A stretch of DNA of 64,000 nucleotides from Nothopassalora personata (GCA_033816765.1 CM066288.1:1054001-1118000); one strand, 5' to 3'; positions 11,701 through 21,915 are shown, numbered from the stretch's first letter. A program made the numbers and translations. Notes: generated from the sequence alone by a model not told the origin.

Positions 11701-14700
11701 CCTCTGCGCTCGCTCACATCCATTCACAACTTGGCGGCATGGCGGCTGGGCTGCACATGAAGAACATTGTTGGCATTCTGATGTCGCTGGCTGCGGATAC
11801 ACATCCGTTGGTCCACTTCTGGGCACTAGACAGTCTCGCTACGATCGCTGAGTCGGCTGGACTGAACTTCTCTGGCTATGTTACGACCACGATTGGCCTA
11901 CTAAGCCAGTTGTACGTCTCCGACAGTCACAATATCGAGACGATAGCGCAGGCTTCGTCAAACATGTCGATGGACCTGCCCGTGGCCGCCACGCTCGCTC
12001 GTGGTGTCAATGCGCTCATTGATGTACTTGGGCCTGATCTACAAGACTTGGCAAAGGCCCGCGACATGATACTCACGATGGTACGCCTCTTCTCCCATGA
12101 AGAAGAGACAGATGTATTGCTGGAAAGCCTGCGATGTCTTGAACATTTGTCTTTATATGCGCCGGGCCACATGGAGTTCGTGAAGTACGTTCGCCAGCTG
12201 CAGAATGACATCGACTCGCCGTCTGCCGAAGTTTCGAGACTTGCCCTTCACGGACTTTTCACATTGATGCGGCGCGATGCTTCTGAGATTGTGCGGATCG
12301 CCCAACCTGGACTTGAGGAGCGACTCTGGGAATACCTCAACTTTGAGCCATCTGAGCAGGCTGTTCGCAACATATTCTTGAATTGGCTACAACAGACTGG
12401 CTCGAGCGACCCTGCAGACTGGATTCGGAGGTGTAACGACATACTCACGAAGACCATGATGAAGGCAGACAAGCCGAAGACTGCAGCCGCTAAAAGTGCG
12501 ACCGCCACTGCTGGTCCTGATCTCCAAGACGAAGAAGTTGCCGGCTTTGCGGTCACTGCTGGCGCCTCCAAGGAAGATGAGTCCGAAGTAGCGTCCTCAA
12601 CGCAAGAGCTCATGCGCTGGCAAGTACGTCTGTTTGCGATGCAATGCCTGCATAACCTTATTGCAATGATACAAAAGGAGGCCACCATCAGCGACGACAG
12701 TCCTGGTGAGGCAGCGCTGCAGCAGAAGGTTGCAGATGTGATCCGAATTGCCTTCTCGGCATCTACGGCTGGCGTGGCTGCTCTGCGCGTGGTAGGCATG
12801 CAAATCATCGATCAGATCCTGAAGATGTTTGGCAGGACACCAGACCCTGATTTCCAGGAAGCAATGCTACTTGAGCAGTACCAGGCCCAGATCAGCTCCG
12901 CGTTGACACCCGCCTTTGCTGCCGACTCTTCACCCGAGCTGGCAGGGGCTGCTGTGAACGTCTGCGCCACTTTCATCGCCACTGGAATTGTCACTGACGT
13001 CGAACGTATGGGACGAATCCTCAAGACCCTCGTTTCCGCGCTCGACAGCTTCTCCAAAGATGCAGACACCGCCAGCATTGGAGAATTGAAAGGCCTCAGC
13101 TCCAACGCACAGGTCATGGTACGTATGGCTGTCTTTGCTGCTTGGGCAGAGCTACAGATCGCGAGCGCGGAGCAGAAGTACCTTGTGGAAGTGATGAAGC
13201 CTCACATCGCGCAGCTCGTCCCGTTGTGGATCTCATCTCTACGAGAGTATGCACGATTGCGTTTCGAGCCGGACATTTCGGCCACTACTGCGACGCCTGC
13301 TACGTCTGGGGATCTTGATACGGTCTACGCTGCGTTGAACCGCGAGACTTTACTGAAGTTCTATCATGCTTCGTGGCTAAGCTTGGTCGATGCCATTGCA
13401 AGTCTCATCGATGAAGATAGTGAGTTTGTCTTCGATGCGCTTGACAACAAGCAGCTAGAGCAGCCTAAGGGAGACAGCGAAGAAGACGGTGTCAATGGGA
13501 CCATCGCTCGCAAGAACACCGGAATCAATTATCGAGAGGAACCAGTGGCCTTCTTCTTCGTGCTATACGGTCTGGCCTTCGAGTCGCTTGCTGTTCGCAG
13601 TGGAGACGACGATGTTATCACTCGACGACGGAACCTTGATATTTTGGAGGCTTTGAAGAAAATCATACGTCCATCAGTATCTGGCAATGCAATCTACCAG
13701 GAAGTCGTCTTCGCGGAGACGATGGACCTGTTGGATCGCATGGTGCTCACAGAGAGTCTGAGCATGCAGTCCATCATCGTCGAGATAGCACGGAACCTAT
13801 GCTTGGTGCATCCGTCTTCGAGACGGGGTCTACAGACACCCATAAATGGCGAGGCGCAGCTATCAGACGACATCGAACAGCTGTTCGAGCTTACCCGCAT
13901 CATCATTCTGGTCATCGGCGGACTGGTCCCTGGTCTGGCCGATACTCCAGTATCCGCACAGCTGGAATCATCAGAAGAGGCCACAAGCCTCGTACGTGCA
14001 TCACTGCAAGCTCTCGTAGATGTTTCGGAGGTGTTCCCCTCCATCATTAAGACCGACTTGCATGCCTCAATACTGCACATCTTCGTCACCATCCTCGGCA
14101 CTGCCAGCTGCCAGACCGCTGTGGTCCCCCAAGCGCTGCCTATCTTCCGACGTTTCATCGCAAGCATCACAGAAGATGAAAGGCCTGAGACGAAACAGCA
14201 AGTTCAAAATGCGCTCAAGCGTATGCTCGCCGTCCTACGAAATGCTCAAAAGCGAGAGACAGAAGCAAGCTTGCCTTGCGAGAAGAACACCTTGCTGACC
14301 ATCACTATCTTGCTCTCGGCTGCTCAACCACTTTTCAAAGACGATAATCCACTGATGCTGCGATTCGTTCACGAGCTTCGCGAATGCCTCGCATCGACGA
14401 TGACGTCCAAGGTCGCAGCTGGCTGCTATCGCACACTCCTGCTGCAGGACGTGGCTCCGCGATTGACCTTCTCCCACGCTGTCAACTTTCTGTTGACTGC
14501 TCCCGATCTGGAAGGCATGGCTGAGACAAAGCCTGTAATGGCTCAGACTCTCTCCACATATACATCCTCCAAGGTCGCCGCGGAACAGAAGCCAGCTGCG
14601 ATTGTATTAGTGATCAAGACCCTGCTCAATTATGCAGCGAAAGATGGTCAGTCAGTGTATCCAAGCATTGCGGCACGCTTGCTAGAGCTTGCTGCATCGG

Positions 14701-14861
14701 ACAATGTCACATTCAGGAACCTCGTCGGCAGCTTAGCGGGTGACGAGAAGCTGTTGATGGAGAAGATCTTGAAGTCGCAGGCTGGTAATCGTGGGTCCAG
14801 GCAGGACTTCAGCTCTGACAGAGAGCCTACCATTGCGCTCAAGATGAACTTTGGTGGCTGA
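8706..14861 (+). CDS. LAA1: HEATR5/Laa1 family HEAT-repeat protein (AP-1 accessory factor)
   Basis: One uninterrupted frame of 2051 codons, about the length of yeast Laa1 and human HEATR5. The N-terminus is short and polar. The conserved start follows: LHSLPPEQQGLYLLTFTADL, then VRKNVGR-type and HAAVYCLGAIF helices. Alpha-helical HEAT repeats run through almost the whole length (for example VRVRHAAASCLAAALAKS near residue 265 and SIRCMAAAALGRL near 955). Low-complexity basic linkers interrupt them near residues 295-330 and 1258-1290. Laa1/HEATR5 associates with clathrin adaptor AP-1 on trans-Golgi/endosomal membranes and supports vesicle sorting. No membrane segment or signal peptide is seen. 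A gene this long without introns is uncommon in this window, but the frame is clean. Confidence 0.9.
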   Translation: MADTESALQSPTKSVNQAASTATNGTKETPAPKSAYELDVTKLHSLPPEQQGLYLLTFTADLAKHVEDITSDEVSAEQVALKKELFQVITLTSPVPTRVIRKNVGRCFHTILTRGSRKMLYESINELAAIVNAGKDKDTRTKHAAVYCLGAIFDAAGDSAISLSPLACTAMLKLLKPAASDTGLRSAIFQACGKIAKGIAVAIDEDLGRAIWKQARNAAGSDRSLLVQASACWCLEQLIRSTPYFDNSNDFEKLQAALLKAMESASVRVRHAAASCLAAALAKSYTESPSKDVVPKIKKPKKSKKTGVPEEAEEEGRASSPAPEKPATALSYGLLEIMRLLSTHFCKTATPNRARAGIAVCYIKVLRALGEGVVEQKYGDIANHLFKDLLDYPGWQYNQYRQLMCRKFVRIILDQVIGGMIGETAQINACRFLLNDIIKDYPQTVKERAEPSKAVLTGAISALTALTQRLDTAIGAVAEGCREGLLQVLQHPSFTVQVHAARALRTFTLACPQQLLPAVTICMNSVSRELNLLGGPGQSQRRCIGYAHGLAAILSTSSQHPLYGSVDVYARVLQQATNLLKSSGSSDLRVSSCQLQVAWVMIGGLMCLGPNFVKIHLAQLMLLWRNALPKPVSNDHVSKRTMLELSYLAHVRECALSSIKAFLTYNQRLLTSDISRRLSVMLENTVTFLQGLPSKRTSDDPSNRLSAALQLQDYEVMVRRRVFQCFSQLLSLSPAGSLEATAHSTILPMAVASFSDSKYDAPNSLSAAIASSASTFESIWDLSDNYGFGVSGCIRGLDLRNPVSGQYERHWSSRSDYEAEIDQAILSPVGVTVENDPTSCYLPSVQNEQELPGPPATEVVDAAIAAFGLSLPLQSPKVQDSTLQQIASSMNAPVLQKDPARKVALAANVALALSMALRVTTGEIGSARGELRSMQAEKGLQALLHICIKDPDDSIRCMAAAALGRLCSSSGTAFTSSEVTYLTETIVNKREPHVRAGCASALAHIHSQLGGMAAGLHMKNIVGILMSLAADTHPLVHFWALDSLATIAESAGLNFSGYVTTTIGLLSQLYVSDSHNIETIAQASSNMSMDLPVAATLARGVNALIDVLGPDLQDLAKARDMILTMVRLFSHEEETDVLLESLRCLEHLSLYAPGHMEFVKYVRQLQNDIDSPSAEVSRLALHGLFTLMRRDASEIVRIAQPGLEERLWEYLNFEPSEQAVRNIFLNWLQQTGSSDPADWIRRCNDILTKTMMKADKPKTAAAKSATATAGPDLQDEEVAGFAVTAGASKEDESEVASSTQELMRWQVRLFAMQCLHNLIAMIQKEATISDDSPGEAALQQKVADVIRIAFSASTAGVAALRVVGMQIIDQILKMFGRTPDPDFQEAMLLEQYQAQISSALTPAFAADSSPELAGAAVNVCATFIATGIVTDVERMGRILKTLVSALDSFSKDADTASIGELKGLSSNAQVMVRMAVFAAWAELQIASAEQKYLVEVMKPHIAQLVPLWISSLREYARLRFEPDISATTATPATSGDLDTVYAALNRETLLKFYHASWLSLVDAIASLIDEDSEFVFDALDNKQLEQPKGDSEEDGVNGTIARKNTGINYREEPVAFFFVLYGLAFESLAVRSGDDDVITRRRNLDILEALKKIIRPSVSGNAIYQEVVFAETMDLLDRMVLTESLSMQSIIVEIARNLCLVHPSSRRGLQTPINGEAQLSDDIEQLFELTRIIILVIGGLVPGLADTPVSAQLESSEEATSLVRASLQALVDVSEVFPSIIKTDLHASILHIFVTILGTASCQTAVVPQALPIFRRFIASITEDERPETKQQVQNALKRMLAVLRNAQKRETEASLPCEKNTLLTITILLSAAQPLFKDDNPLMLRFVHELRECLASTMTSKVAAGCYRTLLLQDVAPRLTFSHAVNFLLTAPDLEGMAETKPVMAQTLSTYTSSKVAAEQKPAAIVLVIKTLLNYAAKDGQSVYPSIAARLLELAASDNVTFRNLVGSLAGDEKLLMEKILKSQAGNRGSRQDFSSDREPTIALKMNFGG

Positions 14862-14904
14862 GCACTTTCAAGGCCTGGTCCCTGCAACCTCACGAGGATC
14901 AGTA

Positions 14905-16602
14905 TCAGCTGGGTTCATTGTCGCCAATTTCGAATGGTGACATGGCTGGACTTTCGCCAGGCGGGATGTCTCCAGGGTAGTATGCAGCGTCTTGACGTCC
15001 CCGAGTATTGCCTGGCGCAGCTTCCTCGGCCGGAGTCTGCTTTCGACCTTCGCCCTCCAGTGGCATGTTCACGAACATGCTTAGCATCGCGAGATCATAC
15101 GACGCCTTCAAGCTACCTGCCATCACGAATGCGATCCAGAAGCGCTTACCGCTAGCCAGAGTGCCGGTGATGAGTGGTCCAGAGCTTTGGCTCATTGTTT
15201 TGACGGTGTTCACGACACCCATGACGGCAATTCGCTCCTCTGGCAGCACCACGGCTGATAAGAAGGCGCTGCGAGGCGCCTGGTCCATTGAGCTCAGGAC
15301 GGATCTAGCCACAAGAAGTACGATTGTCATGAACAGAGACGAAGGTGCCGGAAGTAGAGCCAGGAAGATAGCACTTGGTAGATGGGTAAAGACCACTATT
15401 ATCGATCGTCAGCATGATGACTCACTTCGTCCGTAGTTTGCTGCATGTGACTGACTTGTGCGGACCAGCCCAATGCGTCTCGCCGCTGAGCTGGCGAAGA
15501 TGTCACCGATGCTTGACACAAATTGAGCGCTGGCCATGATGGTGCCCAGCGTGCCTTCTGCTATGCCAAACTTGCCCGAGATGAAGTACGCCACAAGCGA
15601 AGCTGGGACCATGCCACTAGGAGCTCAGGTCAGTGTTGATCAACGATGTACTAATAGGCTGTAGATACCTTGCCAGTGAATCGAAGAAGAAAAGACCACA
15701 CAACTTAGCCAGCGTAGCCTGTGACTTCCTGGACAAATTAAACCACTTCACCTTATTCGGCTTCGCAGGTGCCTGCGCCGCGGCACACTCATCTGCATCC
15801 TCCGCACCATCAAGGAACGGCTGCTGCTCCTCAGACTCCTCCCCGCAATCCTGTCTTCGCATCTGCACCGCTTCAGGCACGGGCTCAGAGGCTGCACCTC
15901 ACATTCATCACTCAACAACAACGTCATGCCAGCTTTCACAAATCCAATGAAAGCATAAATCCAAAAGACAGGCCGAAACGATGCAATCTCGACAACCCAC
16001 CCAGCCGTCAAACTCCCACCCGCAGTCCCCAGCGTCCCAGCCACAACATCCAGGGCGAAAACATCAGACCTCGCCTTCGCCTCCGCAGCATCGACTCCTC
16101 CACAGCCCTGAAAGGCCCAATCTCATTCCCCCTCGGAGTAACGACTCCCACCCCAGCCGCGAAAAGGCAGGATCCAGTACTTCGACACATTGGCAAAGAC
16201 CATTTCCAGACAGGACCATGAGTCAGGCTCCCACGAGGAGAATCTTCCGCCGTCCGAGAGCGTCTGCTGCGAGGGTGAGGGCCCTGGGCGAGACCGATTG
16301 CTACGTCTCCGACGGACGAGGGTTAGGAGTCCGATTTGGGTATGGGAGTGGCCTAGGGAGGCGAAGAAGAGGGCGAGGATTAGGGTTGAGGAGCCGGAGG
16401 CGAACATGCGGATGGAGGGGGGGGGTTAGGAGGAGGATGTGGACGTTTTTGGGAGAGGTGAGGAGAGTTGTGATGCCGAGTTCACTGTTCGGTGGTGAGG
16501 TGGCGGGGGAGGTTGTGGCGTGGCATTGTTGGGGCGTGGGGGATGCTGGTAGAGGTTCCGCCCGCGGTCCTGTAGGTCGAATTAGGAGGTAAGGTTACTC
16601 AT
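14905..16602 (-). pseudogene. MFS transporter pseudogene, N-terminal half frameshifted
   Basis: Read on the minus strand, the gene starts MSNLTS at 16602 and meets an in-frame TAA at the next codon. Transporter sequence then follows in changing frames: SELGITTLLTSPKNVHILLL, SSTLILALFFASLGHSHTQ, GDVAIGLA, ALTLAADALGRRKILLVGA with TGA directly after, KYWIL, GNEIGPFRAVEESML, then SDVFALDVVAGTLGTAGG. At least five frame changes fall between about 16480 and 15880. Downstream the frame is clean: an acidic loop (EESEEQQPFLDG), then exons about 15890-15664, 15617-15465 and 15403-14905 joined by two short introns. These encode the C-terminal helices, ending ...SPFEIGDNEPS. The order of motifs is that of a single 12-helix MFS permease. 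The clustering of lesions in the GC-rich first half could also reflect assembly error, but nonsense plus several indels argues for real decay. Confidence 0.8.
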
Positions 16603-16912
16603 GTTCTCGTTCGAGTGCATGATGGTGTAGCTGTTGTAGTGATCAACTTGAGAAGTGAGGTCGGACTTGGAGACATGACATCGCACGAGCATGAAGTGGG
16701 GTCGCTTGCCACGCGTTTAACTGCCTGAGAAGGGCATGCTTGATATTGCTGAAGTTCAAGTGCTTGATGGCATGGCCGCGGATCATAATATCGATGTTAC
16801 ACTACGTGGCGCCCCGTGCCCTTGCGGGCTTTTCGATGCCCTCATGCTCCAGGAGGCCACGCCAATGTTCATGACCTCCGCGAGTCGAGATCTTTCAGCG
16901 TTGAACGAGAGT
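16603..16912. other. Short intergenic spacer
   Basis: About 310 bp between the MFS pseudogene start and the sideroflexin stop. It carries the former MFS promoter and the sideroflexin 3' end. Nothing else recognised. Confidence 0.45.
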
Positions 16913-18110
16913 CTATATGCCTCTGTTGAATTCCACCAGACCGCCTTCGCCGCCCTTCTCCCAAAACTCCTCCTCGAGACTTGTTGCTTGCACAGCTTGG
17001 CGTTGTGGAAAAGCAGCCAAAGCCAGCGGTAATGCTACCAAACTCGTTGCAAAGATCAGCCCTAGGTTGACAGGAAGTACCATCCGCGGCCTCGACTTCA
17101 GCCAATCAGTTTGCTGCAATCGCATGAGAATGAGTGGCGGAACAGCCATGACGGGCGCTGCGCACAGCACTCGCGAAGCAGCAGTCTCGCCAACAGCCAA
17201 AGTAGCGGCCTTCTTGCTCTTGCCGATGGGTTCCAGTGGCTTACCAGCTTCCTCGCGCTTCGCCTTGGCACTTTCGCTCTCGCTGGGGTAGATGTCGATG
17301 CCCTGTCGGATCTCCTCGCCCCGCATGAGGAACACGTTGATTGCACCGGCACTGGCTACTGCTGCAAATGGCACGAGTCGTCCAAGCACAGCCTTTGTAC
17401 TCGGACTGATGCGCTTCAGGCGAGGCACGATCGAGTTGAGCCCAACAGCCACACCGCAGCTGGCACCAACGGCAGTAAAGTACGACTGGACGATTGCTGA
17501 CGTAGGCATAGGTGAGCTCTTGTTGGCGTTCGAAAAGTTGATTCCCACGTTCATGGACTGGTTAGCGATTTGCCAGGCTATCGTTCCGGCGTTCGACATG
17601 TTGGGCGTGAGCATGCCTGCGGTGACGACCAAGTTGGAAAGCACGAAAGCTGACATTCGGAAGGGGAGGAAAACTGGTTCTCCCGTGTCTACTGGATGAT
17701 TAGGATCATGATATGCAAAGTGCTGATGCACTCCTGCTCGTACCTGGATGTAGCGTGGAATCGACAATCTTCTTCGCGCTCCATAGCTCAGGTGTCATCG
17801 CCTTGATCTCGCCCTGTTTGTACTTCGTGATCAGAGACTTGGCCTGCTCCAATCCTGTCCCAGAGGTGAACAGCGTCCTGTAGCGAGATGGTCAGTCAGC
17901 TGAAGGCATGCATCGAAAACGTACCGAGGCAAGCTTGAAAGCGTACGTTTATCGATCTATACAGATCATATCTATCGTCTTTGCGCTTCACATCATCGTG
18001 TCTCACCTGGGGTCTGCTAAATCAATCGAGTGCCGCACGCGGCCCCAGTATGTGCTCAAATCATATTGAGACGCAGGCAGATCTTTGCTGCCCGGAAGCG
18101 AGGCTGACAT
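16913..18110 (-). CDS. FSF1: Sideroflexin (mitochondrial inner-membrane amino-acid carrier)
   Basis: Three exons on the minus strand: 18110-18007, 17877-17744 and 17691-16913, totalling 338 codons. The protein opens MSASLPGSKDLPASQYDLST, then WGRVRHSIDLADPRTLF, the family's typical start. KIVDSTLHPVDTGEPVFLPF spans intron 2, and membrane helices follow (VLSNLVVTAGMLTP, AIVQSYFTAVGASCGVAVGL, LVPFAAVASAGAINVFLMR, LPVNLGLIFATSLVALPLAL). The asparagine-rich NQSMN stretch is also typical. Sideroflexins sit in the mitochondrial inner membrane. Human SFXN1 carries serine for one-carbon metabolism, and fungal Fsf1 is the single homologue. Intron 1 (17878-18006) is 129 nt, long for this window, but does not resemble the introner-like pair. 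The start is fixed by the conserved N-terminal motif. Confidence 0.93.
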
Positions 18111-18710
18111 GTCGACGCTGTGGGTTGTGTATGTCAAGTTGTGGCAGAGACGAAATAGCCATAGACGCGCTCGTCAACCGGTGTGGGGTACAATCTCGGC
18201 TCTGCTATCCGATAGGTTTACCGTGCACCGGGAATTTCCGAATGACTGCGATGCGGGTGCTTCATGGTCGTCCTCTCTTCTTGACCACATCAAGCAGAAT
18301 CTTCCGAACACATCAGACCAGTGCCGTCTGGCAGCCGCAACCTCCCCGGCTATCGCAGCTACACGGTCAAGCACGACCGAGCACCCAAGATACTTAAGTA
18401 CCCATCAGTCTTTCACCGCGCTCGATTTGGCGTTCTCTGAACGATGCGATATCTTGAGCTGGATGCATCACTTGCAATAAGACGAGAGTAACCTTCGACG
18501 ATTTTGAGTATAGGACCGCAAGCACTTGCAATGGCCTTCCTATAATTATCATTCGATACATACATAGTCCGCATTTCGTGCCGTAGACATTAAAATCAAG
18601 ACAATTCATGTTGCTAGACGCTCTTCCTGCACAAAACGCCGCCGCTATCCGGGTATTCCAAGCATTTGATCAATGACAAAACGCCGCATGATACAACATC
18701 TCCACACATC
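18111..18710. other. Intergenic, about 600 bp, no gene seen
   Basis: Upstream of sideroflexin and downstream of the membrane-protein gene. Only short overlapping frames without recognisable content. It should hold the sideroflexin promoter. Confidence 0.45.
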
Positions 18711-19697
18711 TCAGCATCTGCCCTGTTCTATCTCCCTCCTGCGAGCTTCTCGAAACTCTCTGCTCGTCGGTCTCGGTATTTTGAGATTGCCTTGAGACCC
18801 AACTGTTCTCCATACGCCGTCCCACGGTCGCACTTCGTTCGTCATCTGGCGAACAGTGCCGGGCGGTGGACCTGGGTATGCTGTCGATGCCGAACGAGGA
18901 GCGTAGTATCCGTTCGGTGGTGCCTCGTCGTCTTCTTGACCATGCCAGTCGATATTGAACGTGCTCTGCGACGGGTCTGGCGTCGGTGGCTGGGATCTGT
19001 TGAGCAAAAGCATCAACATCTGCTGTCGTTGCATCTCTTCCTCCGTGATGGAATTAGGATCGCAGCCTGTTGGCGGCGGCTCCCTGGGCGCGTGAGCTGT
19101 TGGGAACATGTTCCGGTTGTAGTTCTCGTAGTAGGATGGATGCTGCCACGAGGTAGATTCGCATTCTCTACGTTGTTGGGGAGTCATTGATATGGGAAGT
19201 TGCGCTGGCGCTCTCGTAATCTTCCCAATCTTGCGCTGGTTGAAGATGAGCAGCGTGCTGTACACTATCGTGGATACAGCCGCGGCGATTGTGGTCAAGA
19301 GCGCCGGTGTATTGAACTGGTATCGCGAGAAGACCAAGAAGTCATAGATTACAGTCAACAGCCCGAGCACGCACGAGGCCAGACATGGCAGGAAGATCAG
19401 ATCCCGTCGGAAGAGTGCATTCCTCACGGCGAAGCATAGCAAGCCTGTGAACGAGAACGCCGCTGCGATGAGCGCAATCGCAAATATGCCCAACACAGCA
19501 CGCGTCACCCGTATATCAGAATCACGTCCTGCATGGTCTTCTGAGTTGTGCGGCCGCTCTTTCTCGAATGTTACCGGCAGCATTAAGAAGCCTCCCAAGA
19601 TCATGAATGCACTTCCAATTGCCGTGGCCTTCCAGTACCACTTGACCGCATCGCGACTTCCATCGAGATTGCTGTAACTTCGTGCTCGCGGCTGCAT
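18711..19697 (-). CDS. Fungal membrane protein with four predicted helices, unknown function
   Basis: From the first in-frame ATG at 19697 the protein has about 328 residues. A basic start (MQPRARSYSNLDG) is followed by four hydrophobic segments: ATAIGSAFMILGGFLMLPV, AVLGIFAIALIAAAFSFTGL, LIFLPCLASCVLGLLTVIYD and LLTTIAAAVSTIVYSTLLIF. A long polar, proline- and glutamine-rich cytosolic-type tail follows, ending ...REARRREIEQGRC. The open frame continues upstream to about 19928 without an ATG, with coding-like sequence (RQADLKISRLDAFRRLRR). An upstream 5' exon spliced in that region is therefore likely, and the true start is unresolved. I do not recognise the family beyond its layout as a small tetraspan protein of filamentous ascomycetes. 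Confidence 0.7.
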   Translation of the reverse strand: MQPRARSYSNLDGSRDAVKWYWKATAIGSAFMILGGFLMLPVTFEKERPHNSEDHAGRDSDIRVTRAVLGIFAIALIAAAFSFTGLLCFAVRNALFRRDLIFLPCLASCVLGLLTVIYDFLVFSRYQFNTPALLTTIAAAVSTIVYSTLLIFNQRKIGKITRAPAQLPISMTPQQRRECESTSWQHPSYYENYNRNMFPTAHAPREPPPTGCDPNSITEEEMQRQQMLMLLLNRSQPPTPDPSQSTFNIDWHGQEDDEAPPNGYYAPRSASTAYPGPPPGTVRQMTNEVRPWDGVWRTVGSQGNLKIPRPTSREFREARRREIEQGRC

Positions 19698-20811
19698 ACG
19701 CCGGAGCCTTCTGAAAGCATCCAGTCTCGAGATTTTCAAGTCCGCTTGGCGTTCTTCTGCAGCTCTTCTTTCGTTCTGGCGAGGCTGTGAGCACTGTGCA
19801 GATGGCACTTGTGGCAGGCCGGCTTCGCAAGGCGGTTGCTTTTGGTTCGCTAGGTGGACGGCCGACCAATGTACGCTGGATCGGCAATGCTTCGTTGCTG
19901 CCGCTTCGTTGCTGCCGCTCCGTCGCAAGAGAGTTCGTGTTGGGGAAGGTGGTCGGGAAAACAGGAAGACACAGTCGTCGAACGTTCACTTCACACGACA
20001 GCAGGTGAGGAAAGAAAGGAGAGGGACAGAGCCGCATCGTAAGAGACGATGATTGATGCCTTGGGCATGCGACCCATTACGAGGTCAAAGATGGTCGGCT
20101 CTTGGCCTTCCAGGAAGCGGTTGCACTTATTAGAACTAGTTCTGCACCGCCCACCCGGCTGTGCACACGAGCCGCCTCTCTGCTTGTCTGCCACCTCCAA
20201 CATGAGCCACTCGTCACATCAATGCCGCAAACCTGCGACATGTCCCCCTTGTTGTAAGTATGAGGCGAACAACCTGCTGGTCTTGTACAGTACAGTACCA
20301 GGGAACGGATTGTTCCAGACATCTAGGCTCGAACGCGCACATAATCAATGTCAGTGACCACCACGTAATAATAAGCAGTCGCCCACGACGCCTCTGCAAG
20401 CTAGTGTCACCAAGGTTTCTGAACCCGTGGGCTGCGTCAGACAAAGATACGTCTGGGCTACGTGTTGGTTTCCCCCGGGAAAGTCCTTGGCTCTTCTGGT
20501 GCCAGTTGTTGTGAGTTGAGAAGATTGCGAAGCTGGTCGAGCTGGACACTCAAACAAACCATGTTGCACACTTCGATCCAGCCGTCACTCGGCTCCACAG
20601 AACCGGCAGCCGGCTGATGACACTTCTATCATCATCGCCCGGGGACTCCTGGCTGCATGTTATATATATAAATCGTGATACTGCCTCTTCAGCTTGCTGA
20701 GAATGCGCCGCGCTGAAACTTGACAACAAGATGTAAGCATCTCGCGGAATCGACCAAATTAAAACCTTCTCCTTGACACAGTCGAGGCCATCATACACTA
20801 CAGCAGAGAGA
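19698..20811. other. Intergenic, about 1.1 kb, divergent promoters
   Basis: Separates the tetraspan gene (minus) from HMG-CoA lyase (plus). It may hold a 5' exon of the former. It contains an overlapping gtacagta repeat around 20284-20298 and a TATA-like tract listed separately. No further gene is supported. Confidence 0.45.
20660..20673 (+). promoter_or_regulatory. TATA-like tract upstream of HMG-CoA lyase
   Basis: The run ttatatatataaat lies about 140 bp before the ATG at 20812 in otherwise GC-balanced DNA. Position and sequence fit a TATA element for the HMG-CoA lyase gene. Inferred from sequence only. Confidence 0.4.
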
Positions 20812-21915
20812 ATGGAGCCTTTCAAACACCCCAGCGAGGCCGTCAGAATCGTCGAAGTCGGACCTCGAGATGGACTGCAAAGCATGAAGGACGCCATACC
20901 AACAGAGACAAAGATCGAGCTGGTGACCAGGCTCCGAAAGACTGGTCTAAATTCGATCGAGCTGACGTCAATCGCGTCACCCAAAGCAGTGCCACAACTT
21001 TCTGATGCTCGACAACTGCTGGCTGACCGTCGTATTAAGGATCTCATGAATGATGGCGACTCCAGATGTCCCGTCCTGGTCCCGAATATGAAAGGCCTAG
21101 ATATTGCCATTGCTGAAGGCGTCCGTGAAGTCGCAGTTTTCGTGAGTGCTAGTGAAGCCTTCAGCCGAGCCAACATCAACTGCTCAGTACACGAAGGCCT
21201 GGTGCGCGCGCGGAAGGTAGCGGAATGCGCCATCGAGGCTGGCATGAGCGTTCGAGGCTACATCAGCTGCATCTTTGAATGCCCATTTGATGGGATCGCG
21301 ACGAAAGACTATGTCTGCGACGTAGTCAAAGACCTGCTGGACATGGGTTGCTACGAGGTTAGCCTCGGCGATACATCAGGCATTGGGACTGCGAAGGATG
21401 TCTGCGATCTTCTTGAAGCTCTGAACGCGACGGGAGTACCTATTCCTAGGCTTGCTGGTCATTTTCATGATACTTATGGTCAAGCCATAAGCAACATCTG
21501 GACGGCATATCAGTATGGTATGAGGGCCTTCGACAGCAGTGTTGCCGGGCTCGGTGGCTGCCCCTATTGTCCGGGAGCTAAAGGCAATGCTGCCACCGAG
21601 GATCTGGTATACCTCTTCCGGAGAGCTGGCATTCAGACTGGGGTCAATTTGGATGCTCTTGCTGAAGTCGGTCGCTGGATCACAACAGAGCTTGGTACCG
21701 CAAACCAGAGCCGTGTGGGTGAAGCGCTAGCAGGAAAGCAAAACAGGACTTCAGCGAATACGCCGCAGCCCAAGGTAACTTTGAGTAGATCAGCCGTGAT
21801 GGAAAAACGTGCTCGTCGGGTGTCCAGTACAGGGCTCAAGATGGAGGCCATGTGGCTTGGCTGTCATTTGCTATGGCGGAGCAGACACAAGTTCGCGTTG
21901 CCATTGAGAATCTGA
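20812..21915 (+). CDS. HMGCL: Hydroxymethylglutaryl-CoA lyase
   Basis: Cleaves HMG-CoA to acetyl-CoA and acetoacetate in leucine breakdown and ketone metabolism, usually in mitochondria or peroxisomes. The frame from ATG 20812 reads RIVEVGPRDGLQSMKDAIPT, the signature that opens the TIM barrel with its catalytic Arg-Asp. Later motifs are NSIELTSIASPKAVPQ, SLGDTSGIGTAKD, the metal-binding HFHDTYGQA, and GLGGCPYCPGAKGNAATED carrying the catalytic cysteine. The lyase domain is complete by about residue 290. The last about 60 residues (...SRSAVMEKRARRVSSTGLK...) do not look like the family, and the frame ends at 21915. No mitochondrial presequence is evident. A short intron beginning at the GT near 21775 would move the frame into a longer, differently composed tail (see findings). 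The core call is firm and the C-terminus is uncertain. Confidence 0.88.
   Translation: MEPFKHPSEAVRIVEVGPRDGLQSMKDAIPTETKIELVTRLRKTGLNSIELTSIASPKAVPQLSDARQLLADRRIKDLMNDGDSRCPVLVPNMKGLDIAIAEGVREVAVFVSASEAFSRANINCSVHEGLVRARKVAECAIEAGMSVRGYISCIFECPFDGIATKDYVCDVVKDLLDMGCYEVSLGDTSGIGTAKDVCDLLEALNATGVPIPRLAGHFHDTYGQAISNIWTAYQYGMRAFDSSVAGLGGCPYCPGAKGNAATEDLVYLFRRAGIQTGVNLDALAEVGRWITTELGTANQSRVGEALAGKQNRTSANTPQPKVTLSRSAVMEKRARRVSSTGLKMEAMWLGCHLLWRSRHKFALPLRI

Noticed and set aside
15633..16592. Plus-strand open frames of 105-203 codons over the MFS pseudogene
   Set aside because: They are Pro/Arg/Gly-rich shadows of the minus-strand transporter, where real membrane-helix motifs are found in order.
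17878..18006. Sideroflexin intron 1 (129 nt) as a third introner-like element
   Set aside because: Similar length, but it lacks the agacatggccacgtgg core and the other shared blocks.
20550..21245. 231-codon minus-strand open frame
   Set aside because: Shadow of HMG-CoA lyase, which is on the plus strand with all catalytic motifs.
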